Shown: positions 1 to 9,360 of the stretch, piece by piece
Layout: each line of letters begins with the position of its first letter
How positions within the stretch are numbered: the stretch's first letter is position 1
Source of the DNA: an uncultured Chthonomonas sp.
GTDB lineage: Bacteria > Armatimonadota > Chthonomonadetes > Chthonomonadales > Chthonomonadaceae
DNA length: 64,000 nucleotides
Assembly: GCA_903859705.1 (NCBI GenBank)
Contig: CAIONQ010000029.1
Location: forward strand, 1 to 64,000
Reading direction: 5' to 3'
Made by a program: the position numbers and the translations under genes
The notes under the pieces: model-generated
What the model saw: only the letters and a program-made list of their open reading frames with translations
What the model was told of the DNA's origin: nothing
Databases searched by the model: none

Positions 1-782
1 ACGGTACCGTTTGGCGGGTGGCTGGGTTAATATGAAGAGCAATTTCTACCGCGCTACGCTTGGTGGCACGAAAAGCCGCGGAGCCGCGAAGATTGTAACG
101 AGAGCATAGTGCCTTCGTAGCAAGCTGTGCAGATGTTGAGGGGGCGGATGCATAGAGGCTCGCAACCGGGGACAAGCCGCCGCCCCTACATCGTAGTTGC
201 TCAGCAACAGGTATGGGACCTGGAGAGGAGAGGGAGAAATGCAATTGTCGCGCGAAGGAGATGCAAAGCACGCGAAGAGATGCAGCGAAGAGGAAGGTGG
301 TTCGGCTCAAGCTGCCTGTGGCTTAAGCAGAACTTTCATCCGACGGTACCAGAGGTTTGGCACTGGTGGCAGGTTTTCCGGCACTACGTGCCCTCCTCAC
401 CTCCGGCTCCTCTCCTACCCTGGTGTCGCTTCGCTCGCCGGGAGGAGAGGAGATTGATGCCGCCTGCCGGATGGGTGGCGTTCTGGTGTTGATTACTCGG
501 GCCGGGACAATAGCCAGGTTTCCTCGTGCGCCGCTTGCGGATCCAAGCACGGAGGAGGGCCCCTACGAGTGGTTGGGAGGATTGTAGGTTGGACCAAGGG
601 TAAATATCGAGCACAGACTTCCCCTGCACTGCGTGACTCGATGCGGCGCCTTCGGTAGTTTACGACCCGTACGGCGCGGGGTTGGGTTTTTGGGTTTTGG
701 ATGTGCTGATAGAGGGGATTTTCACAGCTGTGATGTATCTAACCGGCAACTGGGATTTACTGAGTTAGCAGGGAGATATGGC
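1..782. other. Non-coding region with repeat-like hairpin sequences
   Basis: No reading frame here looks like a protein. The stretch holds several GCGAAG-type hexamers within 75-300, a segment at 167-190 (GGGGACAAG followed by CCGCCGCCCCTACA), and an inverted repeat with CTCCTCTCC at 407-415 pairing with GGAGAGGAG at 444-452. From memory, similar GGGGCGGC/TTGTC and CCTCTCC...GGAGAGG sequences recur between genes in many unrelated bacteria. I therefore read this as decayed or dispersed intergenic repeat material. The SD (GGGAG, 771-775) of the following gene lies at its right edge. Confidence 0.5.
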
Positions 783-1961
783 GTGTTTACCAGACGAGAG
801 GTGATGGCAGCAGCGGCGGCGGTGGCAACCTCCACGATGCCCGGGAGCGCACTGGCAGAGGATGCAATGGACCCGGTTGCATATATGCTGAGCCAGATTG
901 CTGCCGGTACTGCCCCCGGAGCAGCCCTTATTGCATCGCGCAGTGGCAAGGTACGGCTGGAGGCTTACTCCGGTACTTACTGCAGCCTGCATAACCGCAC
1001 GGAAACGCTGACCTCCGATGTGCTGCATCCCGTTTACTCGTACTCCAAGCTTATTTCCGCCACGGTTGTTGTTGTTGCCCACCAGGAGGGGCGGGTGGAT
1101 TACGATGCGCCTGTTTCTAAGTACATTCCGGAGTTTAAGGGCGGCGGTAAGGATGGCATTACCCTTCGGCACCTGATGACCCACTCTGCCGGTATCCCCA
1201 ATGTGCCACTGGGGCCGGTACGCACGGAAGTGGAGTGGGATAAGGCGCTGAAGGCGGTGTGTGCCGCCAGTACGGAGTGGGAGCCGGGCTCGAAATCTGC
1301 TTACCACGCTCTCAGCGGTATGTTTACCGCTGCCGCCGTGGTGCGCAGCCAGTATGGCGGGCGCACGTGGGAAGATATTTGCCAGGAGAAGCTGTTTCGG
1401 CCCATTGGCGCACACTCTTTAACCTTCAAAGTTCCCGCGGATTCTGCCCCGGCAGCCATTACTCCGCAGCCCCTCACCCTGCCAGAATCGCTTGCGAATG
1501 CCTACGGGCTGGCCGGGCACCCGGCGGGAGGCTGCTTCGCCACCGCTTCGGATGCCCTCAAAGTACTGCAACTGCACCTCAATAACGGGCGCTGGGGCCG
1601 CAAGCAGATTCTGCAGCCTTCCGAATTAACCGAGATGCACCGCGTTCAGTACCAGAAGGAGATTGATGCGGCACGGCTTGCTGGCCATGCTCCAAAGCAT
1701 GAAACCTGGGGGCTTGGCCCACTTATGCGTGGCACCGGTCCATCCTATGGTGGGCACGGCTGGTTCGGGTTTCAAAACCAAACCTCGCCGGGGATTTTCG
1801 GCCACGCCGGCATTGATACCGTTATTGGCGTGGCAGACCCGGCAACCGGAATTGCCCTCTTCTTTGCTACCACGGCATCGCCACCAACCAGTGCGGCTGC
1901 AACGGCAATACGCAATGGAATAACCGACCGCGTATTTGCCCGATTAACACCACACGTATAG
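783..1961 (+). CDS. Secreted serine hydrolase, beta-lactamase class C/EstB-like family
   Basis: Predicted 392-aa serine beta-lactamase-like hydrolase (class C, penicillin-binding-protein or esterase type). The SxxK nucleophile motif is S86-Y-S-K89, a Tyr motif (YHA) begins at about residue 174, and a terminal HAG box near residue 350 stands where KTG/HxG is expected. The reading frame stays open upstream, but GTG 783 follows a GGGAG SD by seven bases and begins a signal region with Arg-Arg (FTRRE) and an Ala-rich core ending GSALA. A Tat-type or Sec export signal is therefore likely. The substrate cannot be told; esterase or peptidase activity is as likely as beta-lactamase activity. The MBL gene follows 18 bases downstream. 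Confidence 0.85.
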   Translation: MFTRREVMAAAAAVATSTMPGSALAEDAMDPVAYMLSQIAAGTAPGAALIASRSGKVRLEAYSGTYCSLHNRTETLTSDVLHPVYSYSKLISATVVVVAHQEGRVDYDAPVSKYIPEFKGGGKDGITLRHLMTHSAGIPNVPLGPVRTEVEWDKALKAVCAASTEWEPGSKSAYHALSGMFTAAAVVRSQYGGRTWEDICQEKLFRPIGAHSLTFKVPADSAPAAITPQPLTLPESLANAYGLAGHPAGGCFATASDALKVLQLHLNNGRWGRKQILQPSELTEMHRVQYQKEIDAARLAGHAPKHETWGLGPLMRGTGPSYGGHGWFGFQNQTSPGIFGHAGIDTVIGVADPATGIALFFATTASPPTSAAATAIRNGITDRVFARLTPHV

Positions 1962-1979
1962 CCGGAGCATGCTGCGCCC

Positions 1980-2876
1980 ATGGCGATACCGCTTTCCACT
2001 CTCAAAATCGTCGCCATCTGCTGTTTGGTTACCTGTTTGGGCCTTGTTGCCTGGCGCAGCCTACATGGCGGCCGCACAGCGGTATTGCGCATTGCCTTTC
2101 TGGATGTGGGGCAGGGAGATGCGGCGGTTATTGAAACCCCGGGTGGGCGGGTGATTGTGCTGGATGCCGGGGGCGGTTTTAGCGATAGCGGCTCGGATAG
2201 GGGGCATACGGTTCTGGAGCCGTATCTTCGATCTCACGGGGTTCGGCACATTGATGCCATTGTTCTTACCCACCCACATCTGGATCATATTGGCGGGGCA
2301 GATACCCTGATTAACGATTTTCCTACGGGCCTGCTAATTGATAATGGCGAACCCACTGTGCCGCCCCAACAGGAACATATATTGCAAGATGCGGAGCGCA
2401 GGCATGTAACCCACCGCATTGCAGTGCGTGGCCAGCAGATGGATCTGGGAGATGGCATTAAAGCGGAAGTGCTTGGCCCAACGCCAGAAGAAGTACGTGC
2501 CGATAAAGCAAACAACGCCAGCGTAGTGCTAAAGATTACTTATGGCAAAACGCGCTTTCTTTTTATGGGGGATGCAGAGAAGGCGGAAGAGAATGATCTG
2601 CTTGGCGCCCATATTCCCATTGCATGCGATGTGTTGAAGGTTGGGCACCATGGCAGCAGTACATCCAGCACGCCCGCATTTGTGGATGCGGCTCATCCCA
2701 GAGATGCGGTGATATCGGTTGGGGCCGATAATCGCTATGGGCACCCATCAGAAGATGTGGTTGCGCGCCTGCAAAGCAAAGGCACCCGCATTCTCCGAAC
2801 GGATAAGGCGGGTGCCGTTATTTGTGAATCTGATGGTGAGGTTCTAAAGTTCAGCACCATGCGGCACATGCCGTAA
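1980..2876 (+). CDS. ComEC/Rec2-related metallo-beta-lactamase-fold hydrolase, membrane-anchored
   Basis: A 298-aa protein with one N-terminal hydrophobic segment (about residues 7-25) and an exported metallo-hydrolase domain. DVGQGDA (42-48) followed by the zinc motif THPHLDH (97-103), FMGDAE near 193 and VGHHGSS near 220 are the series found in the MBL domain of ComEC-like proteins. It lacks the ComEC channel domain, so it is a stand-alone family member of unknown substrate, perhaps a nuclease or phosphodiesterase. GGAG lies about 12 bases before the ATG. It probably shares a transcript with the serine hydrolase upstream. It is convergent with the pirin gene, with one base between the stops. 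Confidence 0.85.
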   Translation: MAIPLSTLKIVAICCLVTCLGLVAWRSLHGGRTAVLRIAFLDVGQGDAAVIETPGGRVIVLDAGGGFSDSGSDRGHTVLEPYLRSHGVRHIDAIVLTHPHLDHIGGADTLINDFPTGLLIDNGEPTVPPQQEHILQDAERRHVTHRIAVRGQQMDLGDGIKAEVLGPTPEEVRADKANNASVVLKITYGKTRFLFMGDAEKAEENDLLGAHIPIACDVLKVGHHGSSTSSTPAFVDAAHPRDAVISVGADNRYGHPSEDVVARLQSKGTRILRTDKAGAVICESDGEVLKFSTMRHMP

Positions 2877-2877
2877 G

Positions 2878-3777
2878 CTACTTCAGGAAGGTGCCCGCAC
2901 GCAGCTCTGCAAATGCCGCTTGAATCTCTTCTGCGGTGTTCATTACAATTGGGCCGCGCCATGCAACGGGCTCCTGCAATGGCTGGCCAGATACCAGCAG
3001 GAAACGAATGCCCTGTTCCCCTGCCTGCACCTCTACCTCATCGCCAGAATCAAACAGCACCAGCGTTCTGTTTTCTGTTTCTACAACCGGCCCGGCGCTT
3101 GCCCCGCCATACACCTCGGTAGATGTTGGGCGCGGATCTGAGGCATTTGTAAACGATCCGCTGCCGGCAAATATGTAGGCAAACGCATGCCGGGTTGTTT
3201 CCACAGGTAGCCGCTTTCGCAGGCCCGGCGGTACCGATACATCCAGATAGATAGGCTCTGCCGCAATGCCATCTACGGCACCCTTTTTGCCCCAGAAATC
3301 TCCGCATACCACGCGCACTCTGGTGCCATCATCATCGGTAACATCCGGAATTTCCGCAGATTTCACTTCCTGGTAGTGCGGAGTGCTCATCTTCAGCGAA
3401 GAAGGCAGGTTGGCCCACAGCTGAAAGCCATGCATTCTGCCCTGCGCATCGCCCTTCGGCATCTCCTGATGAATAATGCCGCTGCCTGCAGTCATCCACT
3501 GCACATCTCCGGCGCCAATGGTGCCGTTGTTCCCCATGGAATCGCCGTGGTCTACTGTGCCAGCAAGCACATAGGTTACCGTTTCGATACCCCGGTGAGG
3601 GTGCCACGGAAACCCCTGCAGGTAGTCCTGAGGCACATCGTTACGAAAGTCATCAAACAGCAAAAATGGATCGTATTCCGATGTGGTGCCAAAGCCAAAA
3701 CCACGATGCAGATGCACCCCTGCACCCTCCATAGTTGGCTGGGCATGTACAACACGCTTTACGGGCCGGATAGACAT
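2878..3777 (-). CDS. Pirin family protein
   Basis: A 299-aa bicupin of the pirin family. The N-terminal cupin carries the HPHRG motif followed by ETVTYVL, and then GDVQWMTAGSGIIHQE, which includes the later metal-ligand region. A pirin C-terminal domain follows from about residue 180. Family members bind iron or other metals; some have quercetin 2,3-dioxygenase activity and others act as redox-sensitive co-regulators, and the sequence does not decide between these. AAGGAG lies seven bases before the ATG. A second, more distant pirin lies at 15.1-15.8 kb. Confidence 0.9.
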   Translation of the reverse strand: MSIRPVKRVVHAQPTMEGAGVHLHRGFGFGTTSEYDPFLLFDDFRNDVPQDYLQGFPWHPHRGIETVTYVLAGTVDHGDSMGNNGTIGAGDVQWMTAGSGIIHQEMPKGDAQGRMHGFQLWANLPSSLKMSTPHYQEVKSAEIPDVTDDDGTRVRVVCGDFWGKKGAVDGIAAEPIYLDVSVPPGLRKRLPVETTRHAFAYIFAGSGSFTNASDPRPTSTEVYGGASAGPVVETENRTLVLFDSGDEVEVQAGEQGIRFLLVSGQPLQEPVAWRGPIVMNTAEEIQAAFAELRAGTFLK

Positions 3778-4023
3778 GAGAGGCTCCTTAACTCAACAAA
3801 ACCGGGTTATGCATGCCCACTGTTAGTGAAAAGCATTACCGATAAATACGATTGGAACAGCCCCGCTATTGCAATTACCGTGATGGGTGGCGCCTGCTCG
3901 ACGAAACACGAAACCAATGGCTCCAATACAGCGTCTGCTATCAGGTACTATGAAATGATTCTTCGGCCTGCGGACGGCACCGCGCTGCACCGCATTGCTA
4001 AAACCTGAAAGGTTATCTGAAAA

Positions 4024-4530
4024 ATGCGTTTCCGCCCACTGCTTCCCGCAGCCGTTGCCTGCATTTGCATGGCAGCTATGCCGGCACTTGCGAATGACAA
4101 ACAGGACATCGAAGCCCTGTACACCAAACTTGCTAAGGCTGTTATGGCCAAGGATATCAAGGGGATTACATCCACCGGTACCGCCGACATGACCTACACA
4201 GAGCAGGGCCGGACAATTACCGCTCAGCAGGCCACCGCCCAGATGTCTGCACAGTTTGCTGCCATTAAAACTGCCCCCAAGGTAAAAATGACCGTTTTAT
4301 CCTGCGATGTTAAAGGCAAAGAGGCCAAAGTGGGTGCGAAGCACTACACAGAGCTATCTGTGCCCGGGCAGGATGGCAAGGCGCATGTTATAACGGTTAC
4401 CAGCAAATCCAAGGATCTGCTTGTAAAAACTCCTAAGGGCTGGCTTATGAAGACCGTGGTTGTGGAATCCAGCCAGTACACCATGGATGGTAAGCCCTTT
4501 AATCCCATGCAGGCAGCAGGCGGAAAGTAA
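4024..4530 (+). CDS. Secreted NTF2/SnoaL-like (DUF4440-type) protein
   Basis: A 168-aa protein with a clear Sec signal peptide (MRFRPLLPAAVACICMAA...ALA, about 23 residues). The mature part reads as a small alpha+beta cone: an N-terminal helix (DKQDIEALYTKLAKAVMAKD), then alternating strands. The helix-then-'D...TS.G...Y' pattern resembles DUF4440/SnoaL-like folds. No catalytic residues can be assigned. It lies alone between a divergent pirin gene and a strong terminator, so it is probably monocistronic. The assignment is by pattern only. Confidence 0.65.
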   Translation: MRFRPLLPAAVACICMAAMPALANDKQDIEALYTKLAKAVMAKDIKGITSTGTADMTYTEQGRTITAQQATAQMSAQFAAIKTAPKVKMTVLSCDVKGKEAKVGAKHYTELSVPGQDGKAHVITVTSKSKDLLVKTPKGWLMKTVVVESSQYTMDGKPFNPMQAAGGK

Positions 4531-4548
4531 GCTGCGCCCTGCGTTGCG

Positions 4549-4593
4549 TTTCAGGCGGTGTGCCACAACTGGCACCGCCTGAAACTTCTTATT
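4549..4593 (+). terminator. Intrinsic terminator after the NTF2-like gene
   Basis: TTTCAGGCGG(TG) at 4549-4560 pairs with CACCGCCTGAAA at 4573-4584. GCCA/TGGC extends the stem across a short loop, and CTTCTTATT follows. It ends the preceding gene. It also argues against a GTG start at 4558 for the next gene, because that start would sit inside the hairpin. Confidence 0.8.
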
Positions 4594-4614
4594 GCTCAAA
4601 TGGAGACCTATCGC

Positions 4615-5313
4615 GTGATCTCGCTCCGAAAAATGGTTGCATCACTGGTTTTTGCAGCTGTGTGCTGTGGTTTTTTACCCGGCGCTCTTGCGCAAAGCGT
4701 CTCCAAACCGGGCCCATTTGAGCCAGAGATTGTTGCGTATGAAAAGAAGGATGCGGCAAGTGCTCCAACGCCGGGCGGCGTGGTGTTTGTTGGCAGCTCT
4801 TCGTTTAGAATGTGGAAGGACCTTGAAACCAGCTTTCCCGGAGTAAATGTAATTAACCGCGGATTTGGTGGCTCTGAACTCTCAGATTCTGTTAAGTATG
4901 CAGATAGAATTGTTATCCCGTATAACCCGGCAATGGTGGTTATCTATGCTGGTGATAACGATATTGCTGCTGGCAAGAGCCCGGAAACGGTATGTGCCGA
5001 TTTCGTTAGCCTGGCTACCGCCATCCGCAATGCATTGCCAGATGCAAAAATCGCTTTCTTATCTATCAAGCCTTCCATAGCCCGCTGGGCGCTTGTTGAT
5101 AAGATTAAGGATGCTAACCGGCAGATAAAGGCTTACGCTCGCAAACAAAAGGGGATGACTTTTATAGATATCTTCCCCCAGATGCTTAACGAAGAGGGGG
5201 AGCCGCGCCCGGAACTGTACCGAGAGGATGGCTTGCACCCTACCGCCGAGTGCTACCGGTTGTGGCAGAAGATTATTGCCCCGTATCTCAAGCCCTATAA
5301 AACCAAAAAGTGA
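4615..5313 (+). CDS. Secreted SGNH/GDSL hydrolase
   Basis: A 232-aa SGNH-fold esterase or acyl-hydrolase. Block I is VGSSSFRMW (Ser nucleophile), block II the GFGGSEL glycine, block III YAGDNDI (Asn), and block V EDGLHPTAECY (Asp/His). A signal peptide ends near GALAQ. GTG 4615 is chosen because GGAGA at 4602-4606 precedes it by eight bases; ATG 4600 in the same frame has no SD. Substrate unknown: similar secreted proteins de-acetylate or de-esterify glycans and lipids. It converges on the acetyltransferase gene with eight bases between stops. Confidence 0.88.
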   Translation: MISLRKMVASLVFAAVCCGFLPGALAQSVSKPGPFEPEIVAYEKKDAASAPTPGGVVFVGSSSFRMWKDLETSFPGVNVINRGFGGSELSDSVKYADRIVIPYNPAMVVIYAGDNDIAAGKSPETVCADFVSLATAIRNALPDAKIAFLSIKPSIARWALVDKIKDANRQIKAYARKQKGMTFIDIFPQMLNEEGEPRPELYREDGLHPTAECYRLWQKIIAPYLKPYKTKK

Positions 5314-5321
5314 GTGCGGTT

Positions 5322-6017
5322 TTACCGCTTGCGCGATATCTGCAGCGGCGATGTTTTGTAAATTTCGAACCCCATTCTGGTATACAGCTCTACGGCCACT
5401 GTATTGGCAGTAACGGCATGCAGAAACGGGATTTCGCCGCGTTCCAGCTGCTTTATCACCAGCAGGTTCATTAGCAGGCGTGCATAGCCTCGGCCCTGAT
5501 AATCGTTATCCGTGCAAACGCCACTTATCTCCCGGAATGGCCCGGCAACAAACCTCTCACCCGCCATAGACGCCAGTTTGTCTCCATCAAATAACCCCAG
5601 GTAGGTTCCCAATTCAATGGTTCGTGGCCCAAATGGCCCGGGCTTTAAACGGGAGGTAATATCTAAAACGGCCGGGATATCTGCCGTGCTTAACTGCCGG
5701 ATATCCAGCCCGCTCGTAATAACTTCTGGAGCCGGGCCACCAGCCCATACCATTTTGTACATATCCAGTTTGCGTTCGATCTTCCAGCCTTCTGGTGCTT
5801 CGCCGTTCCAGCCATCCGAAAAGAAGAACTCACCAGAGCCGCAAACCTGCTCCAGATCTGAGAAATCTGGATTGGCGATATTGGCAAAAGCGATAATGGG
5901 TGAAAAGCCCGCACCATATCGACGGGCAGAACTACCGCCTGAAGAGAAGAGGGCGTGTTCGCCACATAGTGAGTGCCAGGCAACATTATCGAGCAGGGAT
6001 ACTTCTGAATGAATCAT
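5322..6017 (-). CDS. GNAT-family N-acetyltransferase
   Basis: A 231-aa protein whose C-terminal half is a GNAT domain. ISGVCTDNDYQGRGYARLL supplies the acetyl-CoA pyrophosphate-binding motif A (Q/RxxGxG/A), and FLHAVTANTVAVELYTRMGFE supplies motif B. The N-terminal half is less conserved, similar to FR47-like members with a divergent N-terminal domain. The acceptor is unknown. No SD is visible before ATG 6017. The small gene and the beta-helix gene lie upstream on the same strand, so it may be their distal operon member. Confidence 0.85.
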   Translation of the reverse strand: MIHSEVSLLDNVAWHSLCGEHALFSSGGSSARRYGAGFSPIIAFANIANPDFSDLEQVCGSGEFFFSDGWNGEAPEGWKIERKLDMYKMVWAGGPAPEVITSGLDIRQLSTADIPAVLDITSRLKPGPFGPRTIELGTYLGLFDGDKLASMAGERFVAGPFREISGVCTDNDYQGRGYARLLMNLLVIKQLERGEIPFLHAVTANTVAVELYTRMGFEIYKTSPLQISRKR

Positions 6018-6035
6018 GTGTGTACGTTATCAAAC

Positions 6036-6338
6036 CTATTCTATTGAAATACTTCCGGGCCACAGGCGGATCATAGGAGCGTAATAACGCACGGTTTTTC
6101 GCTCTCCTGCCCGAATCTGAAATGAGACAGTGGCCCTGCCGCATTTACGTAACACCCATGGGTACGATACAGCCACGGTATGAACTCCCGGTTCAACCGT
6201 GTACTGATTAACGCCCCAATGGTTGCTGTATTCCCTGCCATCTATCTCGGTTGTTGGCATAACCAGTTTATAAAAGAAGGCGGCGGGGGCATGGCTTGTA
6301 TTCACAACAAGTACCGCACTGAGGGCTGATTCGATCAT
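6036..6338 (-). CDS. Small beta-rich protein of unknown function
   Basis: A 100-aa protein starting at ATG 6338, placed by a perfect AGGAGGG SD in the 16 bases after the beta-helix gene's stop. The frame is open further upstream but would overlap that gene. It contains PTTEIDGREY, then GVHTVAVSYPW, CGRATVSFQIRAGERKTVRYYAP. This alternating pattern recalls small PEGA-like or immunoglobulin-like domains seen in actinobacterial hypothetical proteins (recollection, not tested). There is no signal peptide, so it is probably cytoplasmic. Translation is likely coupled to the beta-helix gene. Confidence 0.7.
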   Translation of the reverse strand: MIESALSAVLVVNTSHAPAAFFYKLVMPTTEIDGREYSNHWGVNQYTVEPGVHTVAVSYPWVLRKCGRATVSFQIRAGERKTVRYYAPMIRLWPGSISIE

Positions 6339-6354
6339 CCTGACCCTCCTGGAC

Positions 6355-8457
6355 CTATCGGTCTTTATCAACTTCCAACCGATATCTATCTTTGTGAATC
6401 CCAATTTTATCCAGCGGCAGGGGTTTGAATGCACCGTTCAGAGCCTGGGCACCGGGCTTCAACTTGTAGTTGTGGTTGGCAGAATCTACAAATCCAGGGT
6501 CTTCAGAGGTCCAGTTGCCGGTAACTTCTACCATTTTGTCGCTAAGGCCATCCAGCCAGTCTATCCACTTTCCATTGCCGAAGTGGATGTTGTTAAGTAC
6601 GCGGTTGTACCGGGCTGCAGGTGGGTCCTCATCCAGGATATTGGCGAGGTGGGGGTACTTGAGGTAGGCATCCCGGTTGTACGGCACCGCCTTGAGGTGT
6701 TCGTAGATGTGCCACTCTCCATCTTGATCGAAGTACTTAGAGGCCCAGCCTTTTCCGCGCTGATCTATGTGGATGCTGGGGTTGCAGTCTACAAAAACAT
6801 TGTTTGCGATGGTGTTGTCTCGGCCGCCACCCAGCATAATGGATCTGCCCGCGCGCTCAAATAGGTTTCCCAGAATGGTAACTCCGCAGAAGCAATCGTC
6901 CAGATAAACGGCCATCACTTCGGTATACCGGTCGGTTTCTTTTGCGTGCAGGGTGGGGCCAATATCATGAAAATGGTTGTAGCGCACCACAGTTCCGCGC
7001 TGGGCCAGATCGCGCCCCATGTACACGGCGCCCGCATCGCCAGTTTGGGTGCATACACGGTAGATTTCGTTGTATTCAACTATGTGATCGTTGCCGCCCA
7101 TTAAGATGGCATTGTGTGGGGCATCGTGCAGGCGGTTGTTGGATGCACGGTTGCCAACGCCATCTATACCAATTGCGGGTTTGTAGGTGAAATCCAGGCG
7201 AGATTGATGGTGAATATTGCAGTTTTCCACAAAGTGGAGCCCGGGCTTTAGAGTTTGCCTGTCTCCCCCGCTGAGATAAACGCCAGAATCGCCAAGATTA
7301 TACAGATCAGAAGAGAGCACCCCGCAGTGAGAACCGCCAACAATGGAAATGCCGTTGGTGCCGGTGTTGCGAATGGTGCAGCCAGCTATCACACAATCGG
7401 AAGAGTTCTGAATGGTAATTGCTTCGCCGCGGGTTTCTTCAAAGGTGATGCCTTCGAACCGAATATTCTGTGCATCGGTAATCTTTACCAGCGGGCTGGA
7501 TAACACCGATATGTGGGCGGATGAGGCGGCTATTGGGGCAGGGGGCCAGAAGTAGAGGATGTGCGATTTTCTATCCAGGTAGTATTCACCGGGCTCATCC
7601 AGCTCTTCCAGCAGATTCAGGACGTAGAATCTGCGCCCCGGAGAGTACCCGTAAACGCCGTATGGCGGCAAGGTGGTAATGGTGTGGGTGGCGGCATCTA
7701 CGCTGCCAATTTTTACGTAGCTATCGGCCCAGTCGAAGGTCCAGTATCCATGCAGCCATGCATCCTCGGCCGCGGCCCACTTCGCCAGCCTATCGCTGTC
7801 GCAGGTAAAGTCAGCACCGTTCTGGCCTTTAGGGGCGCTTTTAATGGTGGCGTATGCGCCGCCGTTTGGCCAGCGTGCCAGGGTCATTGGCTTATCGGCA
7901 AAGAACAGTTCTGCCGAAGGATTTGCCGATGAGCGGGAAAAGCCTGTGGAGATGGCAGCCTCCAGCTCTTTAATGCCATTGAGATCTGCCTGTAAAACCT
8001 TGCCGCGTGCTGCGTGCTCCAGCTTATCCAGAATGGCCACATCAGTAACAGGTTTCCAGTTGGTAACGGCTGTACTGCCTGTTATGCGTACTAACTCTTT
8101 GCCGAAGGCCCGGTAGGTTAATGGCGCGGTGGCAGAGGCACCGCTATCGCCATTCTTGCCGGAGAGTTCGAAGGTTGTGGAACGCGTGTATGTGCCGCCC
8201 CGAAGATAAATCGTGGCCGAGCCAGAACCGGGGTGTGTGGCAAGGAACGTGCGCGCTGCGTCTCGAGCCTTTTCCAGCGTGAGAAATGGGCCGTTGTTGT
8301 GAGCAGAGTTGGGTGCAGCCAGTTTGCCGGACCATGAATCATTTCCGCCTTGAGATACATAAAACGAAGGCCCGGCAGGTACTGCTTTCGCGTGGCCGCT
8401 TACCAGCCCTAAAATGGCCAGCATGCTGGCCAAACCAAACGTCTTAGTCGCATTCAT
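6355..8457 (-). CDS. Secreted right-handed parallel beta-helix protein
   Basis: A 700-aa exported protein. The signal peptide (to about residue 27, SGHAKA) is followed by FYVSQGGNDSWSG...GPFLTLEKARDAAR, the usual opening of secreted beta-helix proteins, and by GGTY...LTYRAFGKELVRITG. Residues about 330-540 are coils with periodic N/G ladders (NSSDCVIAGCTIRNTGTN, GVLSSDLYNLGDSGVYL). Such proteins are polysaccharide lyases or hydrolases or their binding relatives; the catalytic residues cannot be assigned. ATG 8457 fits the AGGGG element better than GTG 8466. It is the first gene of a likely three-gene unit with the small protein and the acetyltransferase. Confidence 0.85.
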   Translation of the reverse strand: MNATKTFGLASMLAILGLVSGHAKAVPAGPSFYVSQGGNDSWSGKLAAPNSAHNNGPFLTLEKARDAARTFLATHPGSGSATIYLRGGTYTRSTTFELSGKNGDSGASATAPLTYRAFGKELVRITGSTAVTNWKPVTDVAILDKLEHAARGKVLQADLNGIKELEAAISTGFSRSSANPSAELFFADKPMTLARWPNGGAYATIKSAPKGQNGADFTCDSDRLAKWAAAEDAWLHGYWTFDWADSYVKIGSVDAATHTITTLPPYGVYGYSPGRRFYVLNLLEELDEPGEYYLDRKSHILYFWPPAPIAASSAHISVLSSPLVKITDAQNIRFEGITFEETRGEAITIQNSSDCVIAGCTIRNTGTNGISIVGGSHCGVLSSDLYNLGDSGVYLSGGDRQTLKPGLHFVENCNIHHQSRLDFTYKPAIGIDGVGNRASNNRLHDAPHNAILMGGNDHIVEYNEIYRVCTQTGDAGAVYMGRDLAQRGTVVRYNHFHDIGPTLHAKETDRYTEVMAVYLDDCFCGVTILGNLFERAGRSIMLGGGRDNTIANNVFVDCNPSIHIDQRGKGWASKYFDQDGEWHIYEHLKAVPYNRDAYLKYPHLANILDEDPPAARYNRVLNNIHFGNGKWIDWLDGLSDKMVEVTGNWTSEDPGFVDSANHNYKLKPGAQALNGAFKPLPLDKIGIHKDRYRLEVDKDR

Positions 8458-8584
8458 AGTGCCCACACCCCTGCTGCCAGCATCTGCCGGCGAAAGTCTA
8501 CTGCAATACTACCCGCCAGCGGTGTGCTTTGAATGCGGTTTATTCGCTGCAATAATTGGCTTTAATGCACTGGTTTACCCTGGC

Positions 8585-9289
8585 CTATTGGTGAATACCA
8601 GTGGCTGCCGGTGCAGCAGGTGCTTCGCCCTCCAGTATAGGGCGCAGAATGCCACCCAGCCGCTGCAGCATGCCTCCAAAGCCAGGCAGGCGCGCCGCGA
8701 TCTTTAGCCACCCAATTGCTTCACCAATCAGCTCTATCAGACTCACGCAGGCAGTTTGGCCGCTAGTGGGATCTTGAAGCCAGAATAGCACCAGCAACAG
8801 ATGCACTCCGTATAACAGCACCGCAAGAGATCGGATATCCGCAGAGCGGGGCAGATCATTGGAGCCAGAAACCAGTTCGGCGAAGATCTCAATCATTCGC
8901 ATTCTTATTGGCCGAGATTCCTCACCCAGTACCTGCGTTGCACTGCCCGGCCGCAGCCCCGCGTAGATTAGGCCGGAAAGCGCCTGCCGGTGCGGCGCAA
9001 TACGCTCAAACTCGGCGCGCGTAATGGCGAGCCAACGCTTTGCCAGGTTACCAGATCTCACCTCTTTAACGCTGGCAGCAAACTCCTCCAGAAGGCGCTG
9101 ATACAGGGCAAGGGCCATGGCATCTTTGGAGCGGTAGTAGCGGTATGCAAGCCCCAGTGAGCAATCTGCACGCTCCGCAATTTCCCTCATGGTTGCCGCT
9201 TCAAACCCTTTCTCCGCAAACAGCTGCAGGGCCGCCTCTATTATCCGCTCTCTGGTTGCCTCACTTTTGGCAGTTGGTTCTCGCTTCAC
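8585..9289 (-). CDS. TetR-family transcriptional repressor
   Basis: A 234-aa regulator. The N-terminal HTH runs over residues 10-57 (TRERIIEAALQLFAEKGFEAAT, then REIAERADCSLGLAYRYYRSK). The remaining helices form the ligand/dimer domain, with an Ala/Pro-rich C-terminus. The GTG start has GGAGGG just upstream. It is divergent from the membrane SRPBCC protein, and the shared intergenic region carries two TGAAC...GTTCA palindromes. It therefore probably represses itself and that neighbour. The inducer is unknown. Confidence 0.9.
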   Translation of the reverse strand: MKREPTAKSEATRERIIEAALQLFAEKGFEAATMREIAERADCSLGLAYRYYRSKDAMALALYQRLLEEFAASVKEVRSGNLAKRWLAITRAEFERIAPHRQALSGLIYAGLRPGSATQVLGEESRPIRMRMIEIFAELVSGSNDLPRSADIRSLAVLLYGVHLLLVLFWLQDPTSGQTACVSLIELIGEAIGWLKIAARLPGFGGMLQRLGGILRPILEGEAPAAPAATGIHQ

Positions 9290-9308
9290 AGCACCCTCCA
9301 GAAATATT

Positions 9309-9324
9309 TATGAACACGTTCATA
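9309..9324. promoter_or_regulatory. TetR operator-like inverted repeat, copy 1
   Basis: TATGAAC and GTTCATA separated by two bases, about 20 bases upstream of the TetR start codon. It has the same half-sites as the second copy 50 bases away. A TTGACT hexamer at 9331-9336 lies between the copies. Confidence 0.7.
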
Positions 9325-9360
9325 TTTCGATTGACTCTGTTGTTATTCCTATGCAACTAT

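Noticed and set aside
3376-4008. 210-residue frame antisense to the first pirin
   Set aside because: It overlaps a clear cupin gene and its translation has no domain-like pattern.
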